Assembly: GCA_033060915.1 (NCBI GenBank)
Contig: CM065378.1
Location: 15,715,001 to 15,779,000 of the forward strand
Direction of reading: 5' to 3'
Source of the DNA: Euryodendron excelsum
Taxonomy: Eukaryota > Streptophyta > Magnoliopsida > Ericales > Pentaphylacaceae
Length of the DNA stretch: 64,000 bases
Part shown: one piece after another, positions 36,324 through 47,646 of the stretch
Layout of the letters: the number at the start of each line of letters is the position of its first letter
Position numbering within the stretch: the stretch's first letter is position 1
Notes under the pieces: model-generated
Databases searched by the model: none
Seen by the model: only the letters and a program-made list of their open reading frames with translations
What the model was told of the DNA's origin: nothing
Program-made: the position numbers and the translations under genes

Positions 36324-38808
36324 ACAACACCAGGGACCACCCTACCGACCAAAACACCCTTGAAGTAGATCCACGGCAGATCAGTGCGGTCCAGAGCATC
36401 CAAGCCCCGACGAATGACAAAGAGGTGTAGAAACTAACAGGAATGGCTGCGATACTCAACAAGTTCATCAGCCGTTCATCAGATAGGTGCTGACCGTTCT
36501 TCCAGCTTCTCAAAAAACAAGAACGATTCAAATGGACCCCAAAATGTGACTCTGCCCTTACCGATCTAAAAAAAATACTTGACCCAACCACCCTTGCTCT
36601 CCACCCCACTCCAGCACGAGGAACTCTTCCTCTACCTTGCAGTATCGGACCATGCAGTCAGCGCCGTCCTACTCAGACAAGAAGACCGACAATAGCTGCC
36701 AGTTTACTATGTCAGCAAAACCCTTCTCGGAGCAGAAAGTAGGTATCAACCTCTTGAGAAATTGGCGCTAGCACTGGTAGTAGCATCTCGTAAGTTGGTG
36801 CATTACTTCAGAGCTCATGCCATTAATGTCCTCACTGACCACCAGCTCAAACCTCTTCTAAGAAGGGCCGACTTCTCTAGAAGATTGGCAAAATGGACCA
36901 TGGAATTAGGGGAGTTTGATATCAAGTTTCAACCCAGATCGGCCGTAAAAGGGCAGGTTCTTGTAGATTTTGTTGCTGAATTCTCTGCTGAGCTACCGAC
37001 AAAGGTAGAACAAACCCCAGCAACTGCCCAACCACACAACGAACTCCCCCTGGATCATTGGAAAACAACTGATCATTGGCAACTCTACGTTGATGGAGCT
37101 TCCAATGACCGGGGGGCAGGATCGGGCATTGTACTCATTACACCAGACGGTTTGACCATCAAACAGGCTATTAAGCTCGAGTTCGCTGCCTCCAATATCG
37201 AGTCTGAGTACGAGGCCTTGCTCGCCAGGATACGTCGAGCTATTGAGCTTAGAATTCCTGAGATCGCCATTTATTGAGCTATTGTACTCCATACTGGTCG
37301 TCAATCAAATTACAGGGGAATTCGCGGCAAAAAACGACAAAATGACGCAGTACCTAGCCAAGGCCAAGGAACTGCTCGGCAGGTTCAACAATTACAAGCT
37401 TCGACAGATTAGCAAAGACAATAACTCGCACGCAGATGCTCTGGCAACATTAGCAACAACCCTGAAGTTAGGGTCAAAAAGGACGATCAACGTGGAAACT
37501 CTAGCCAGGCCGAGTATCTTTCAGGAAGAAGAGCAAGCCCTAGCTGTGGAACAGTTGGGACCGTCTTGGATGGACCCAATTATATCTTACCTTGATAAAG
37601 ACGAACTGCCAGAAGACAAGAAAGAAGCTCGGCGAATCAAACACGCAGCTCTCAAGTATTGGTTGTCACCAAGTAAGGAGCTTTACAGACGTTCCTTCAC
37701 GGGTCCATATTTACACTGCGTCCATCCAGACAAAGTGTGGGGTGTCCTATTCGAAATCCACGAAGGAACATGTGGAAGCCATGTCGGGGGTAGATCAATA
37801 GCGCACCGGGCTATCTCACAGGGATACTTGTGGCCCTACATGCAGAAAGATGCAGCCTAGTATGTCTTAAAGTGTGACAAATGTCAGAGGTACTCTCCCA
37901 TCATCCACCAGCCAGCTAAAGATTTAACAACCATCACCAGTCCGTGGCCTTTCGCTCAGTGGGGACTGGACATAGTCAGACCATTGCCCCGAGCTTCGGG
38001 CAATAAAAGATTCCTCTTCGTGGCGACTGACTACTTCACTAAATGGGTAGAGGCAAAACCTTTGTCAACCAGCAGAGAAGTCGATGCTAAAAGGTTTGTA
38101 TGGAAAGGCATAATCACAAGGTTCGGGGTCCCTCGTGCCATTGTTTCAGACAATGGCACCCAATTCGACGGTAATATGTTCAGATCATTCTGTGAAGGAC
38201 TTAAGATCAGAAACTATTACTTAACGCTGGCCTATCCCCAATGCAACGAGTAGGCCGAGATTTCGAACCAAACCATGCTTAATGGAGTTAAAAAGCGACT
38301 GGAAATGGCCAAAAGGAAGTGGACAGAGGAGCTACCCAGAGTTCTGTGGTCCTATAGAACAACTCCAAGGAGGTCTACTGGCCAAACCCCGTTCTCCCTG
38401 GCATACGGGGTTGAAGCAGTTATTCCTTTAGAGGTAGGGCTACCCACTATCAGATCGGCAGCCTTCAACATAGGACTCAATGACCAAACGCTGGCAAAAG
38501 ACCTAGACCTCGCAGAGAAAAAGAGGGAAGCAGCCTTGATACGATTGACGGAGTATCAGCGACAGTTAAGACGCTCATACAACAAACGGGTCCGACCGAG
38601 AAACTTCGCTCCAGGTGATCTAGTCCTATGAAAAGCACTGGCGGCAACTAAGAACACAGCCGATGGCAAGCTTGGCCCCAACTGGGAGGGCCCGTACAGA
38701 GTCACATCCCAGGTTGGCATGGGCGTATACCGATTGGAGACTGTTGAAGAGGGAAGACAACTTCCTCGGCCCTGAAATGTGAGCAACTTGAAAAAATTCT
38801 ACCAGTAG
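36324..38808 (+). pseudogene. Tat pol remnant: RT end, RNase H, archaeal-type RNase H, integrase
   Basis: Domains in order: reverse transcriptase thumb (LNKFISRSSDRC, about 36440-36495), RNase H (YLAVSDHAVSAVLLRQ to NVLTDHQLKPLL, 36630-36860), second RNase H (LYVDGASNDRGAGSG, 37083 on), integrase zinc finger (EIHEGTCGSH and CDKCQR, 37755-37890) and integrase core with D (GLDIVRP), D (SDNGTQF) and E (AEISN), ending at the TAG at 38806-38808. At least eight in-frame stops interrupt it, for example at 37273-37275, 37858-37860, 38251-38253 and 38629-38631. A frame change near 37270 coincides with loss of the third catalytic aspartate of the second RNase H, where YSDSQLVV is usual and YSILVV is read. 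All three integrase catalytic residues remain. It is defective. Confidence 0.85.
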
Positions 38809-38900
38809 CGAGGAGTCTCATATGATGTAACAAATGTATAAAGCTTTTGTGAGATCAATGGAAATAGAAGTTGTTCAAAAAATTCTGCTCAAAGCATTCT

Positions 38901-39240
38901 AAGAAGGCCAAACACAAAAACCAAGTGTAAAAACTTGGTCCTGTCTAAGTTGGACAGGTCGGCCAAAGAAGGCCAAACACAAAAACCAAGTGTAAAAACT
39001 TGGTCCTGTCCAAGTTGGACAGGTCGGCCAAAGAAGGCCAAACACAAAAATCAAGTGTAAAAACTTGATCCTGTCCAAGTTGGACAAGTCGGCCAAAGAA
39101 GGCCAAACATAAAAACCAAGTGTAAAAACTTGGTCCTGTCCAAGTTGGACAGGTCGGCCAAAGAAGCCCAAACATAAAAACCAAGTATAAAAACTTGGTG
39201 CTTTCTAAGTTGGACAGGTCGGCAAAAGAAGGCCAAACAA
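38901..39240. repeat. 65-bp tandem array between pol and the antisense gene
   Basis: Five full units and a short sixth start at 38901, 38966, 39031, 39096, 39161 and 39226, each beginning AAGAAGGCCAAACA. Every unit carries CCAAGTGTAAAAACTTGG (6-bp stem), CCTGTCCAAGTTGGACAGG (9-bp stem, one-base loop) and, across the unit junction, GGCCAAAGAAGGCC (4-bp stem). The units differ by only a few substitutions. Tandem repeats in the 3' region of Tat and Ogre elements are known; this unit was not recognised. Confidence 0.9.
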
Positions 39241-39397
39241 GTTGAGTATAAAGTACTTCATCCCACACAGAATTATATAAAGAAAAAACAGGTATGGCTA
39301 GCTTGCCACAAAAGAATGAAGCCAAAGTGATAGTTGGAATAGATTTTTCATTAAAAGCCAACAAGGTTGTTCACAAAAACATGATCGATAAAGAAAA

Positions 39398-40248
39398 TTA
39401 CAGGCCCTCTGTTGACCTATCCGCCGATTGCAGAGGTATCTCCACCAAACTACCAACAATCTCTTCCACGTCCTTGGGCGATTCGGCAGCAGCCTTAGCT
39501 TTTTCGGCCCCCTCCTTCTCAGCAACAGCTTTTGCCTTCTTAGCCGCGGCCTTCAAGTTGAGCTCTCGCTTGTACAGGGCATTGGCAAGCACCTTCTTCG
39601 GGCATACGACACCGTCTTCAGTGGTGTCAAAGAAGTCTGGACAAAGACCCCATACATCGGCAGCCTTATCCACCTCCGCAACAACATGGGCACCGTTCCA
39701 ACCCTGACGAAAAATAGAGCGGCTGAGATCCATCATCTCTTGGGCCAGCAGACTGGCCCCCCTGTCTTCGCCATTCTTTAATGTGGCCTCTTCTTCCTCT
39801 TCCAACTTGGCCGCTTCCGTTTGCAGCGCCTCAACCTTCGCATTCGCCTTGTACAAATCCACGGATTGTATATCAAATTTCTTTTGAAGTGCGGTCAATT
39901 CAGCATCTCTCCTCTCGAAGTTGGCTTTCATCAACATCAGCTCGGCGGAAGCTTGCTCGACCTACTTCTTGAAGGTAAGGCGATCCTTGTTGGCATCAAT
40001 CCACTCCTTCTTCAGATGACCACGTTCTTCGATAAGTCCATGGTGTTCCTCAGCAAGCTTTTGGAAATGGGCCATTACCTCTAGGGAATTCAGGCAACCC
40101 TACATCAAAAAGTAAAGTATGAACAAGAATCATGGAAAGATTCAAGAAAATCTCACAAAAGATTACAAGACGGTGCTAACTTACCAATAAAGAATCATGG
40201 AAGGCACCCATAAAGACAGCCGAATCACTTGCCCCCCCCCCCCCCCCC

Positions 40249-40291
<43 letters not shown>

Positions 40292-41707
40292 CTTGGACAT
40301 ATCTCTCCTCTGAAGAATGCTCTTCATTACCCCGAAAGCGACCTCAGCCTGATCAATCATTGAATCCGCTATCGTCAGAGGACGGCCTAGAATGTCTGAA
40401 GCAATGTTAACGACTTCGCCGACTTCCTCGACTACGTCCTTTCCCCTCTGCCTCTTTGGTGCTGGGGGCAGCACGGTAACTTCCGGGCCCCTTTTCTTTT
40501 GCTGCCTGGTCTCCGGCCTCTTTTGAACAGGGGAGGCTTCCTTGGTAGGAGCAGTGACCAAGTTGACGAACGGGAGTTCGTTGGAAGTTGTGGCGGTTTT
40601 CTTCAGTGGCTGGCCAGCAGCGGCGAACATCCTTTCCCTCAAACTCATACTTTTTTCCTCGTTGGGGGACGAGGTAGATTCTTGTGTTATAATCGGAATC
40701 CTAACTCGGCGATCTGGAACAATGTGCGGCGCTGAAGTGGATGCCGAGCTATGAGACTTCGATCGCGCTTCGCGTTGTTCGTCGACAACGGGCTCTAATA
40801 AAGGAGCAATAGCAATTGTTACCCCAGTAGGGCTGCGAGCCCTTTCGATTGCAATGCCGATAGGAATCTCCTCAAAGTCTCCCTTGGCACCTTCCTTTGC
40901 CAATCTCGTGAATGTACTCTGGGGAACACCTGTATTGGCAGTGAAGGTCGAATATCGCAGCGGGTAGGCGAGCAAAATGTGTGCAGCCTGAGCCACGTAC
41001 TTTAATCTGCCCTCGCCGACGTAGTTCAAAACCTTGTTGAGGTCGTCAGAGTTGACCAACCAGTCACGGGCTTTCAACCGCTTCTCCTTCTTTTCTGCAA
41101 AAAATGAGAGAGTCAAATTTGATGCACATCATAATTTAAAGGACACACAGTATGAGAGGTCGGCATCAAACCTATTTCAATGGGCTCTCTAGAGCATCGG
41201 ATCGCTGGTCTATCCTTCTCAGGAATGTCGCCGAACTCCCAGGGACCGGTTACCCAAACCCTAACATCGTTGACGCCCTTCACGGAGGAAGGCAGACACT
41301 TCACTAACTCTAAGGACTTCTCTACGGCCCGGAGGTAGACTTTGTAACTACCTCCGACCTTACAAAGCGAGTAGCAGTAGTCCAGTTTGGCGAGCCCCAG
41401 GTTCACACCCAAGCGCCGATTTATTTCAAGCATGCCGAAAAAGATCCTATAGACGTTTCGATGATAACTGGGAGGGCGATACCTTATTTTTTACCATAAA
41501 CTTATGAAGAAAAGGATGAAGGGGAAACCTAAGTCCCCATTCTACGATAGCAATGACTGGGAACGACACCCCCTTTTCGGTCTCACCCATATGGTAGTCC
41601 TCGGAATCAGCCAACTCTAAGCCGATCTCATCCGGAATGTCAAACCTAGCCCTAAACGCGGCAAGGGCCGACGGACCATCTAGCATTTTTCGGAGACGAG
41701 ATGCCAT
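39398..41707 (-). pseudogene. Antisense three-exon gene of the Tat element, copy 2
   Basis: Exons on the minus strand: 41707-41172, 41094-40185 and 40099-39398. Both introns are short (77 and 85 bp) with canonical ends (GTTTGATG..GCAG and GTAAGTTA..TGTAG), and phases agree. Exon 1 encodes MASRLRKMLDG and GLRFPLHPFLHKF, resembling the plant 'putative gypsy type transposon' domain. Exon 2 continues EKKEKRLKARDWLV, then becomes basic and Ser/Pro-rich with KRQRGKD, and includes a glycine run from a poly-C tract. Exon 3 is a predicted coiled coil (ANFERRDAELTALQKK, AEALQ/KLEEEEE-type and Ala/Lys-rich heptads). Lesions: one extra base near 41456 shifts the frame in exon 1 and TAG interrupts exon 3 near 39966. 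The gene runs against pol and stops about 160 bp from the tandem array. Function unknown; antisense ORFs at this position are known in Tat elements. Confidence 0.7.
40232..40289. repeat. Poly-C tract of 58 bp inside the antisense gene
   Basis: Cytosines run without a break except for one A at 40249. On the coding (minus) strand it is a glycine run with one Trp. It is 47 bp from the intron 2 donor. Such a tract may be mis-sized by sequencing, so the frame across it is uncertain. Confidence 0.9.
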
Positions 41708-42067
41708 CAGGGGGTAATTGTCAAAACACAAAAAATACAATGAAGAGCAAAAGAGGAGTGGGCTCAAAAAACACTTACAGTGGTGAGTGCCGAAACGGCT
41801 GACGCACACGGTATTCAAAAGGCAAGGAAAAACCAAGTGTTTTTCAACTGAACAGGGCGTCGCTCTTTTACACGCATCAGTGCCGTCGGTTCATGCACAG
41901 GAAAACGACAATGATCATGACGCTCTACCGAAACGTCGCATCAGCCGTCGATTCAATGACACCTCAACAGTGAATCTTTTAAAATCCCCGTTATTCATAA
42001 GGCCGTGTGACCGTTACAGCCCTTGGCCGTTTTAGAAGCCGAAACGACACAAAGGCTGGGGGCCAAT

Positions 42068-42652
42068 TGTGGGGGAAGATTCCCCGGGCCAACCCAATGG
42101 ATGAGGCCCAATCTGCACAAATCAAAGTTGGGGCCGCTTGGCGGCCCAGATGAGAATTAGAGGATGGGCCCGCCTCGACCGCCGACCTCCTCCCCGTCGC
42201 GGCCCAAACCGCTAGCGGTCTTCGAGCATTAAATGCAGAGTTGACTCGCATTAAAGGAAGGGGCAGCTGCCCACGCAACGTCGACGTGCACGTCCGGTCA
42301 GCCAGAATCCCCTGCGATGGTGCAGCAGACCCTGTAAGTGGCCAGGCAGCGTCAATGATGATGCCTACCCAACAGGCCATCAGAGCCTGCTGATAGGCCA
42401 AGGCCAAACACACTCCATCAATCACGCTATAAATACTCAAGACATTGAGAGCTAGGTATGGACAGTTAGCTCCAAGTATTCACGACTCTCATTCATTTTT
42501 ATCTCAATTAAGCTTGTTAACTTAATCGTCGGAGTGTGATCGGCCCACCAAGGTTAATCCATTCTAACTTTCTTTTCTTGCAGAGAGAGTTTGGGTTCAT
42601 CCATTCGAGGCTTGAGAGTTCGACCTAGCCTTTCTGAAAAATCCCACTTACA
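42068..42652 (+). repeat. 3' LTR of Tat element, copy 2
   Basis: Starts TGTGGGGGAAGATTCC and ends ATCCCACTTACA, giving the standard TG..CA boundary and about 585 bp. TATAAATA lies at 42428-42435. It aligns by eye over its full length with the LTR at 1248-1852, with the main length difference near 42150-42200. Copia-like sequence starts immediately to its right. Confidence 0.8.
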
Positions 42653-42689
42653 TTAGCTGAAAGTTACAATTTTTTAATGTAGTGGCTTG

Positions 42690-43260
42690 ATTCACTTAAA
42701 TAACCAATCATGAACCACATTTCTCTTGTCATATCCATGCCGATTAAATGAACAACTATAATTGTCTCCTCCTCTTGCTCTTAGAGATTATGAAGTTTGA
42801 CTTCTTCCACCTCCATTAGTATTTCTGCCACCTCTACCTTTATTTGACCTCTTCCATGCCTTTATAGGCTCTGCTACAATTTTCATAACCTCTACCACAA
42901 CCTTCACAACCCCTTTCTTTTTACTCTTTGAGATATTCTCCCTTGCTCCTCTTTCAAGGAAAGCTTGGATTGGAGAGCTTGTTCAAGAAAACTTGAAAAT
43001 TTCTTGCTTATCCGAATTTCAAATGTGGCTATCAATTGATCAATTGTCATAGTGCCAAGAGCCTTTAAGTTTTAATGACACAAACAATATGCTCAAACTT
43101 GGGGCTTAAAAACCATAGAATTTCTCTATCACAATCACATCATCAAACTTTTCACTAGTCATGCCTCAGTTTTAAACCAATCGTCTCTTGATTCGGAAAA
43201 GGGTTGATACTCTCTCTATTAGAACTCACTAAGACAAGTGTGATAGGGGTTTAATCTTAA
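42690..43260 (-). mobile_element. Copia-type gag remnant
   Basis: Minus-strand translation gives scattered pieces of the Copia gag (UBN2) fold: KFDDVIVIEKF, SPKFEHIVCVIKT and, further on, LEQALQSKLSLKEEQG, then a Gly/Arg-poor degenerate tail. The pieces are in the right order but in several frames and with stops. No zinc knuckle, protease or polymerase was seen. Its contact with the Tat LTR end suggests Tat inserted into an older Copia copy. Confidence 0.5.
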
Positions 43261-46202
43261 AAATTGATTTTTGAACAAGAACTTTTAGAAAAAGTTCAAA
43301 GTCACCACCTAAGCTACATGCAACACCTCCATTAGTTCACACTAATGCACTCTTACCTTAAGTAAAAACATATTAAGGCTAATGAGATATAATGAGCTTT
43401 GTAGTAAGTAAATTACACATATATGCACCCACATAATTTTACATATTTGACATTATAAGATTGAGGTCTCACATATAGGATCCACACATCCTTTGAAGTG
43501 GTTCCAAGGTGCTATAAATTCTCCTCCATGAGAAGATTGAGATTAAGTATTTATTTGCTCAAATCCATAGAAATTTAAATGAGATAATGACTCTTAAAAT
43601 GACCAACATCATCATGGTTTACTTGGGTAGAAGTGACTTGTCCCACATTAGTTTCTTATGAAACAAATGATGGGTTTATAAAGCATTCTCTTCTAGTTGG
43701 GTTTGGCCCCAAGAGACATCCCAATTTTATGAATGGGCATCACCTACACAACCCATGGGTTGACCACACGTGTGCCCGTTCGACTCCGAATCGAATCAAA
43801 TCGAACCGAGTCTGGTGCGGGTTAATAGTTTAGATGGTTCATTTATTTTTGCGCCAAAATTTAAATTTAAAAGTTGTAACCGTTGGCATAATGGTGCGTT
43901 TGGTTGATGCCTCTCCGCAAATAGGTAGATATACCATCGACCAAACGTTTGATCCAAGGAACAAAAACGCTGCAAGTTTTTGTTTAGGACGTTGCCGCTA
44001 TTCTGCCGAGTTTTTTTAAAGAATCTGTTAGATTTCTGCAACATCTTTGCTTGGATACTACAGTGAATTGTAGTGGTGAAATTCTGCAGCCTTCCCATTG
44101 TCTCAATTCGTTCGAATCAGAAACTTTATCAGTTTTTGTATCAAGTTATCCAGTTATACTATCGAGATTAAACGTCGAATTTCTAGAGATTCTGATCAAA
44201 TTACTTGATATTAATTCTGCTTTCATCCCCTTATATTCTGCATTCATTCTGCTTTGATTTTCTTGAACATTTCACTGCATTAAGAGAGAGTTCAACACAG
44301 TCTAGTTCACTGAGCACGGAGATTGTAGTGCTTATTCTTCGTTGCTGTTGATTATTGTATCTTGGGAGACAGACACTTATTCATCCATTAGTACAATTGT
44401 AGGAGGCGAATCTGTCTTAAAAACAAAGTGTCATACACTTACCTTGATTAAACTATTTATCTCGCATTTTATTCACTCTCGATTATCACACGTCTACTGT
44501 AAGTTCTATACTTTTGTTGTTTCTTCTGATGGCAAATTTATTATTGCAGTGTTTATTTCAATATTTGGTGTATAATTTTTATAGGATATTGTTAGTATTT
44601 GAGTATACTAATTTATATAAATTAGTTCAATATCAATGTCGTTTTGTTCACATAATAGAGACGATAACAAATACATCAGAGGTGGTGATCTTATCCTATA
44701 CATAATTTCTCTATTGGAGGTTGAAAATTCTACTAACGATGTAAAGAACCCGTCAACCTTCATTGCATGTATGAAAAGGGTTTTAAAATCTTCTTTTTCC
44801 AGAGGGGTGATAATTTTTTTGGTATAAATGTGGAGGACAATCATTCAGTAAACGGAATGGTGTCTTTCTCGGCAGTACTAAAGCTAATTAAGAAGGACAC
44901 GCATGTGCTGTGTTTGACGAAAGCCAAACGAAAGCCGAAGCTGAAAACAGACCCTGCCGCTATCTTCCAAGTCACAAACAGACAATTACGTAAAATTCAT
45001 GAAAAATGCGCGATTGTCCTTCACTCCCACCGCTCCACATCAGACGAAGTTTCACCGAGGGAGCCTCGCCTGATGTGAAGCAAGTGGGGGAGTGAGGAAT
45101 AGCCACACAGTCTTCAAAAATCATTCATTCATTTGAAAAGAGAGAGATCGCTTTCATGACGAGTGGTGATGATGATGATGATAAGGATAATGATGAGGAC
45201 AGGCATAGGCGTTGACGCAAAGTAAACGCTGTTTGGCATGCATCGATCCGTCCACTTTCAGATGTGGATCCACAATATTCTGAGATGCTTTGGCTAACTG
45301 ATATTTAGTTGTGTAATCGCGTTTTTTATTATTATTACTTTTATTTCACAATTCTCAAGTCGAGAGCCTAACGGGCTGTGTTATTTAATGCATATGGGAT
45401 CCCCTGTTTTGCGTTTAGAGTGTGATCCAAGTAATGGTTTGCTTTCTTGTTATTTCTTTTTTAAATTTTTTTTTGTGGTTTTTCTTTTCAATACATTTAT
45501 GAAGTTCTTAACTAATTTTGTAATTGGTCAGGGAGTTCATACCTTGAGTTTTTAGAATGCGAATTTTCAAAATAATCACAAAACTTGTTCAAATCTGGTC
45601 TTTTTTTTCTTCTGAATTTCCAACTTTACAGCCAAATTGGGAAAAGTTGAATGTTTTTTTTTTATCTTTTATTATTTTTTATTGCATTTGACTGATTTAT
45701 GTCAAAATTTAACTATTTTGATTTTGAAATTTGGCTGGCTTTTCAATTGAAGTATAGAAAATTAGCTCAAGTAAGGATTCTTACCTCTATTAATGGACTG
45801 GCTTGCATTAACTTACCGTTGGCGCCTGGTACAACAAGAAGCACCCGTTTAACATCAGGTTGGTGATTTAATAGCAACGGTTGGAAAGTGAGACTATAAA
45901 AAAAATAAAAAAATAAAATGTGATGATGAGGTTGAAACTTGAAGTAAAGTCCAAAGAACAAATGATATTTTAACCTAATGTGAAAACTAATGTCAACAAA
46001 ATTGAAAAAATCATAAACGAAAGGTAAGAAGAAAGGGGCTGAATGTACAAAAAATTAATTATAATAAATAATAAAAAAGGTTAGCTGATGTTGAGATTGC
46101 ATGATAGGTGTTTTTGTTAAAAGTTTTATTGCAAATGCCGGCCAATAAATGAATGGTAAAAGTTAAAAATAAGAAGCAGCTACACAACGTGACAAGAAAA
46201 TA
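43261..46202. other. Degenerate repeat-rich stretch without a clear gene
   Basis: Near 43630-43760 there is TTGTCCCACATTAG..TTATGAAACAAATG and an ACCACACGTGTGCCC section, phrases often found in Copia LTRs, so this may be an old LTR. A frame at 44767-45078 (plus) has 103 codons, is Lys/Arg-rich in its second half and matches nothing recognised. A (GAT)-type simple repeat lies near 45165-45200. The remainder is AT-rich. Confidence 0.35.
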
Positions 46203-46432
46203 TTAGGTACTATAGTGATATATAAATATTATGTTAATATGGTATAATAAATTAATAATACATGAGCATATAAATATTTAAAATTTTAATAATTAAGAGT
46301 ATAACGTTTAAAATTTAAAATTTTTTATCTAAAATAAAATAATTAAAATTTTAAATATTTATATAAATATATATTATTAATTTATTATACCACATTAATA
46401 TAATAACACTAATATAATAACACGATTGTACC
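46203..46432. mobile_element. AT-rich foldback (MITE) element
   Basis: The left arm (GTATAATAAATTAATAATA..ATATTTAAAATTTTAAT) and right arm are near-perfect inverted repeats, so the segment from about 46229 to 46410 folds into one long hairpin around 46320. Outer ends GGTACTATAGTG and GATTGTACCATC are also roughly inverted. Confidence 0.65.
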
Positions 46433-46800
46433 ATCATACTCAATATTTTCTTAAAAAAATGAGAGGATGGAGCCGGTGATGTCGGCAGCATTATCATATC
46501 CTATGGACCCATGTGGCCACTGTTGACTTGATGTGTGTGTCTGTGGCTGTATACATTTTCCAATTCTGTGGTCGGGTTGTGTGCTCAACTGCAACATTTA
46601 AAGAGTAAATGAATGTAATTTGTCCTTTCTTTCATTTGTTAATTTTCTTTGAGAAACATCAAGCAAGGTCTCTTTATAGAACCAAAACCACCTTTACCTC
46701 CAAAATACAATAACCATTCAAGATAATTTTACTCACATCAATTTATTTATTTATTTATTTGGAAAAAAACCAAAAACAGACTTTCAAGTTAAGGGAGCAA

Positions 46801-47055
46801 ATTAGATTCGTTTGGTAACGTTGTCAATTTTTATTTTTTATTGTGTATTTTTGCTGTGTATTTTTTGTGATTTGGTGATGGGCGTTTATAGGTTATCATT
46901 GTGCTAAAAATACTAGACCAATGTTTTAATAAAAAAAATACACTCATTTTAGTGTTTTTAGTTTTCTTTCTTCAAATTTTGTAAAAAATTAAAAAAAAAT
47001 TTAAATAAACGCTGTTTTTTATTTTTTTTAAAAAAAATAAAAAAAGCTGTTCTCT
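46801..47055. mobile_element. MITE family A, copy 2 (inverted, one end missing)
   Basis: It starts TTCGTTTGGTAACG and reads as the reverse complement of 5418-5680, including the shared interior phrases GTGATTTGGTGATGG.. and AAATACACTCATTTTAG. The distal inverted repeat is absent: the sequence stops matching after AAAAAAGCTGTT. It lies within 100 bp of the probable start of the Nudix transcript. Confidence 0.65.
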
Positions 47056-47646
47056 CTTTATAGAACTATAGTAATAAAAAAAAAATTTGGTTCAAGAACC
47101 ATATTAATAATACATCTATATTATATATAGATGTATTATTGTGATTGTTTTGTCTTTTTTGGGCTTCTCCTCCTTTTCCTCTGCTCCGAGCACTTTCTCA
47201 CGTCCTTGGGGCTTTAAATCCATTTCCTTCTTCTTCTTCGCGGGGGCTTTCTGTCAGAAGTTTATATATTGCATTTGCAAATCGCAGTTTCTGGAGTTTG
47301 GGAGGAATCAACTTTATGAATGCTTCTTCTATGTGTGTTTTGAGTCAGAGAGGTGGGTAATTACTAATTAGTTGTATCCATCTTTCTTACCATTCTTCAA
47401 ACTTAAAATCATCTTTCATCATTATCATTTTGTATTTTTGTTTTTAATTAAAACCCTGTAACTGAACGCTTTTTGGTTAAACCTTTCCCGCGTTTGGAAT
47501 TCCATTCCCACCCCACCTTTCCTAGTTTTATAGATTAGAATGTAAAGCCTGACGGGTTCGTTGCATAAAGAGTTGACATCTTGGTTTATGTTGTGGAATT
47601 AGAAGTAAGAGAAAAATTGTTTGACCTTAATGTTGCAGAGACTATA

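Larger units (their letters stand above)
36324..42652 (+). mobile_element. 5'-truncated Ty3/gypsy Tat-type retrotransposon (copy 2)
   Basis: The element retains, in order, the 3' end of the reverse transcriptase, RNase H, a second (archaeal-type) RNase H, integrase, a 65-bp tandem array, an antisense gene, a polypurine-like tract (CAAAGGCTGGGGGCC at 42050-42064) and a 3' LTR. A 5' LTR, gag, protease and most of the reverse transcriptase are missing. The double RNase H is the hallmark of the Tat lineage (established knowledge). Multiple stops and frame changes show that this copy cannot make pol. Confidence 0.85.

Noticed and set aside
38899..39364. Repeated hydrophobic peptide on the minus strand
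   Set aside because: It is the 65-bp tandem array read in the antisense direction; a unit length not divisible by three makes a selected protein repeat unlikely.
43893..43953. 61-bp pair of inverted repeats (GCGTTTGGTTGATG / CATCGACCAAACG)
   Set aside because: Too short to call an element and without a detectable target duplication; could be a MITE relic.
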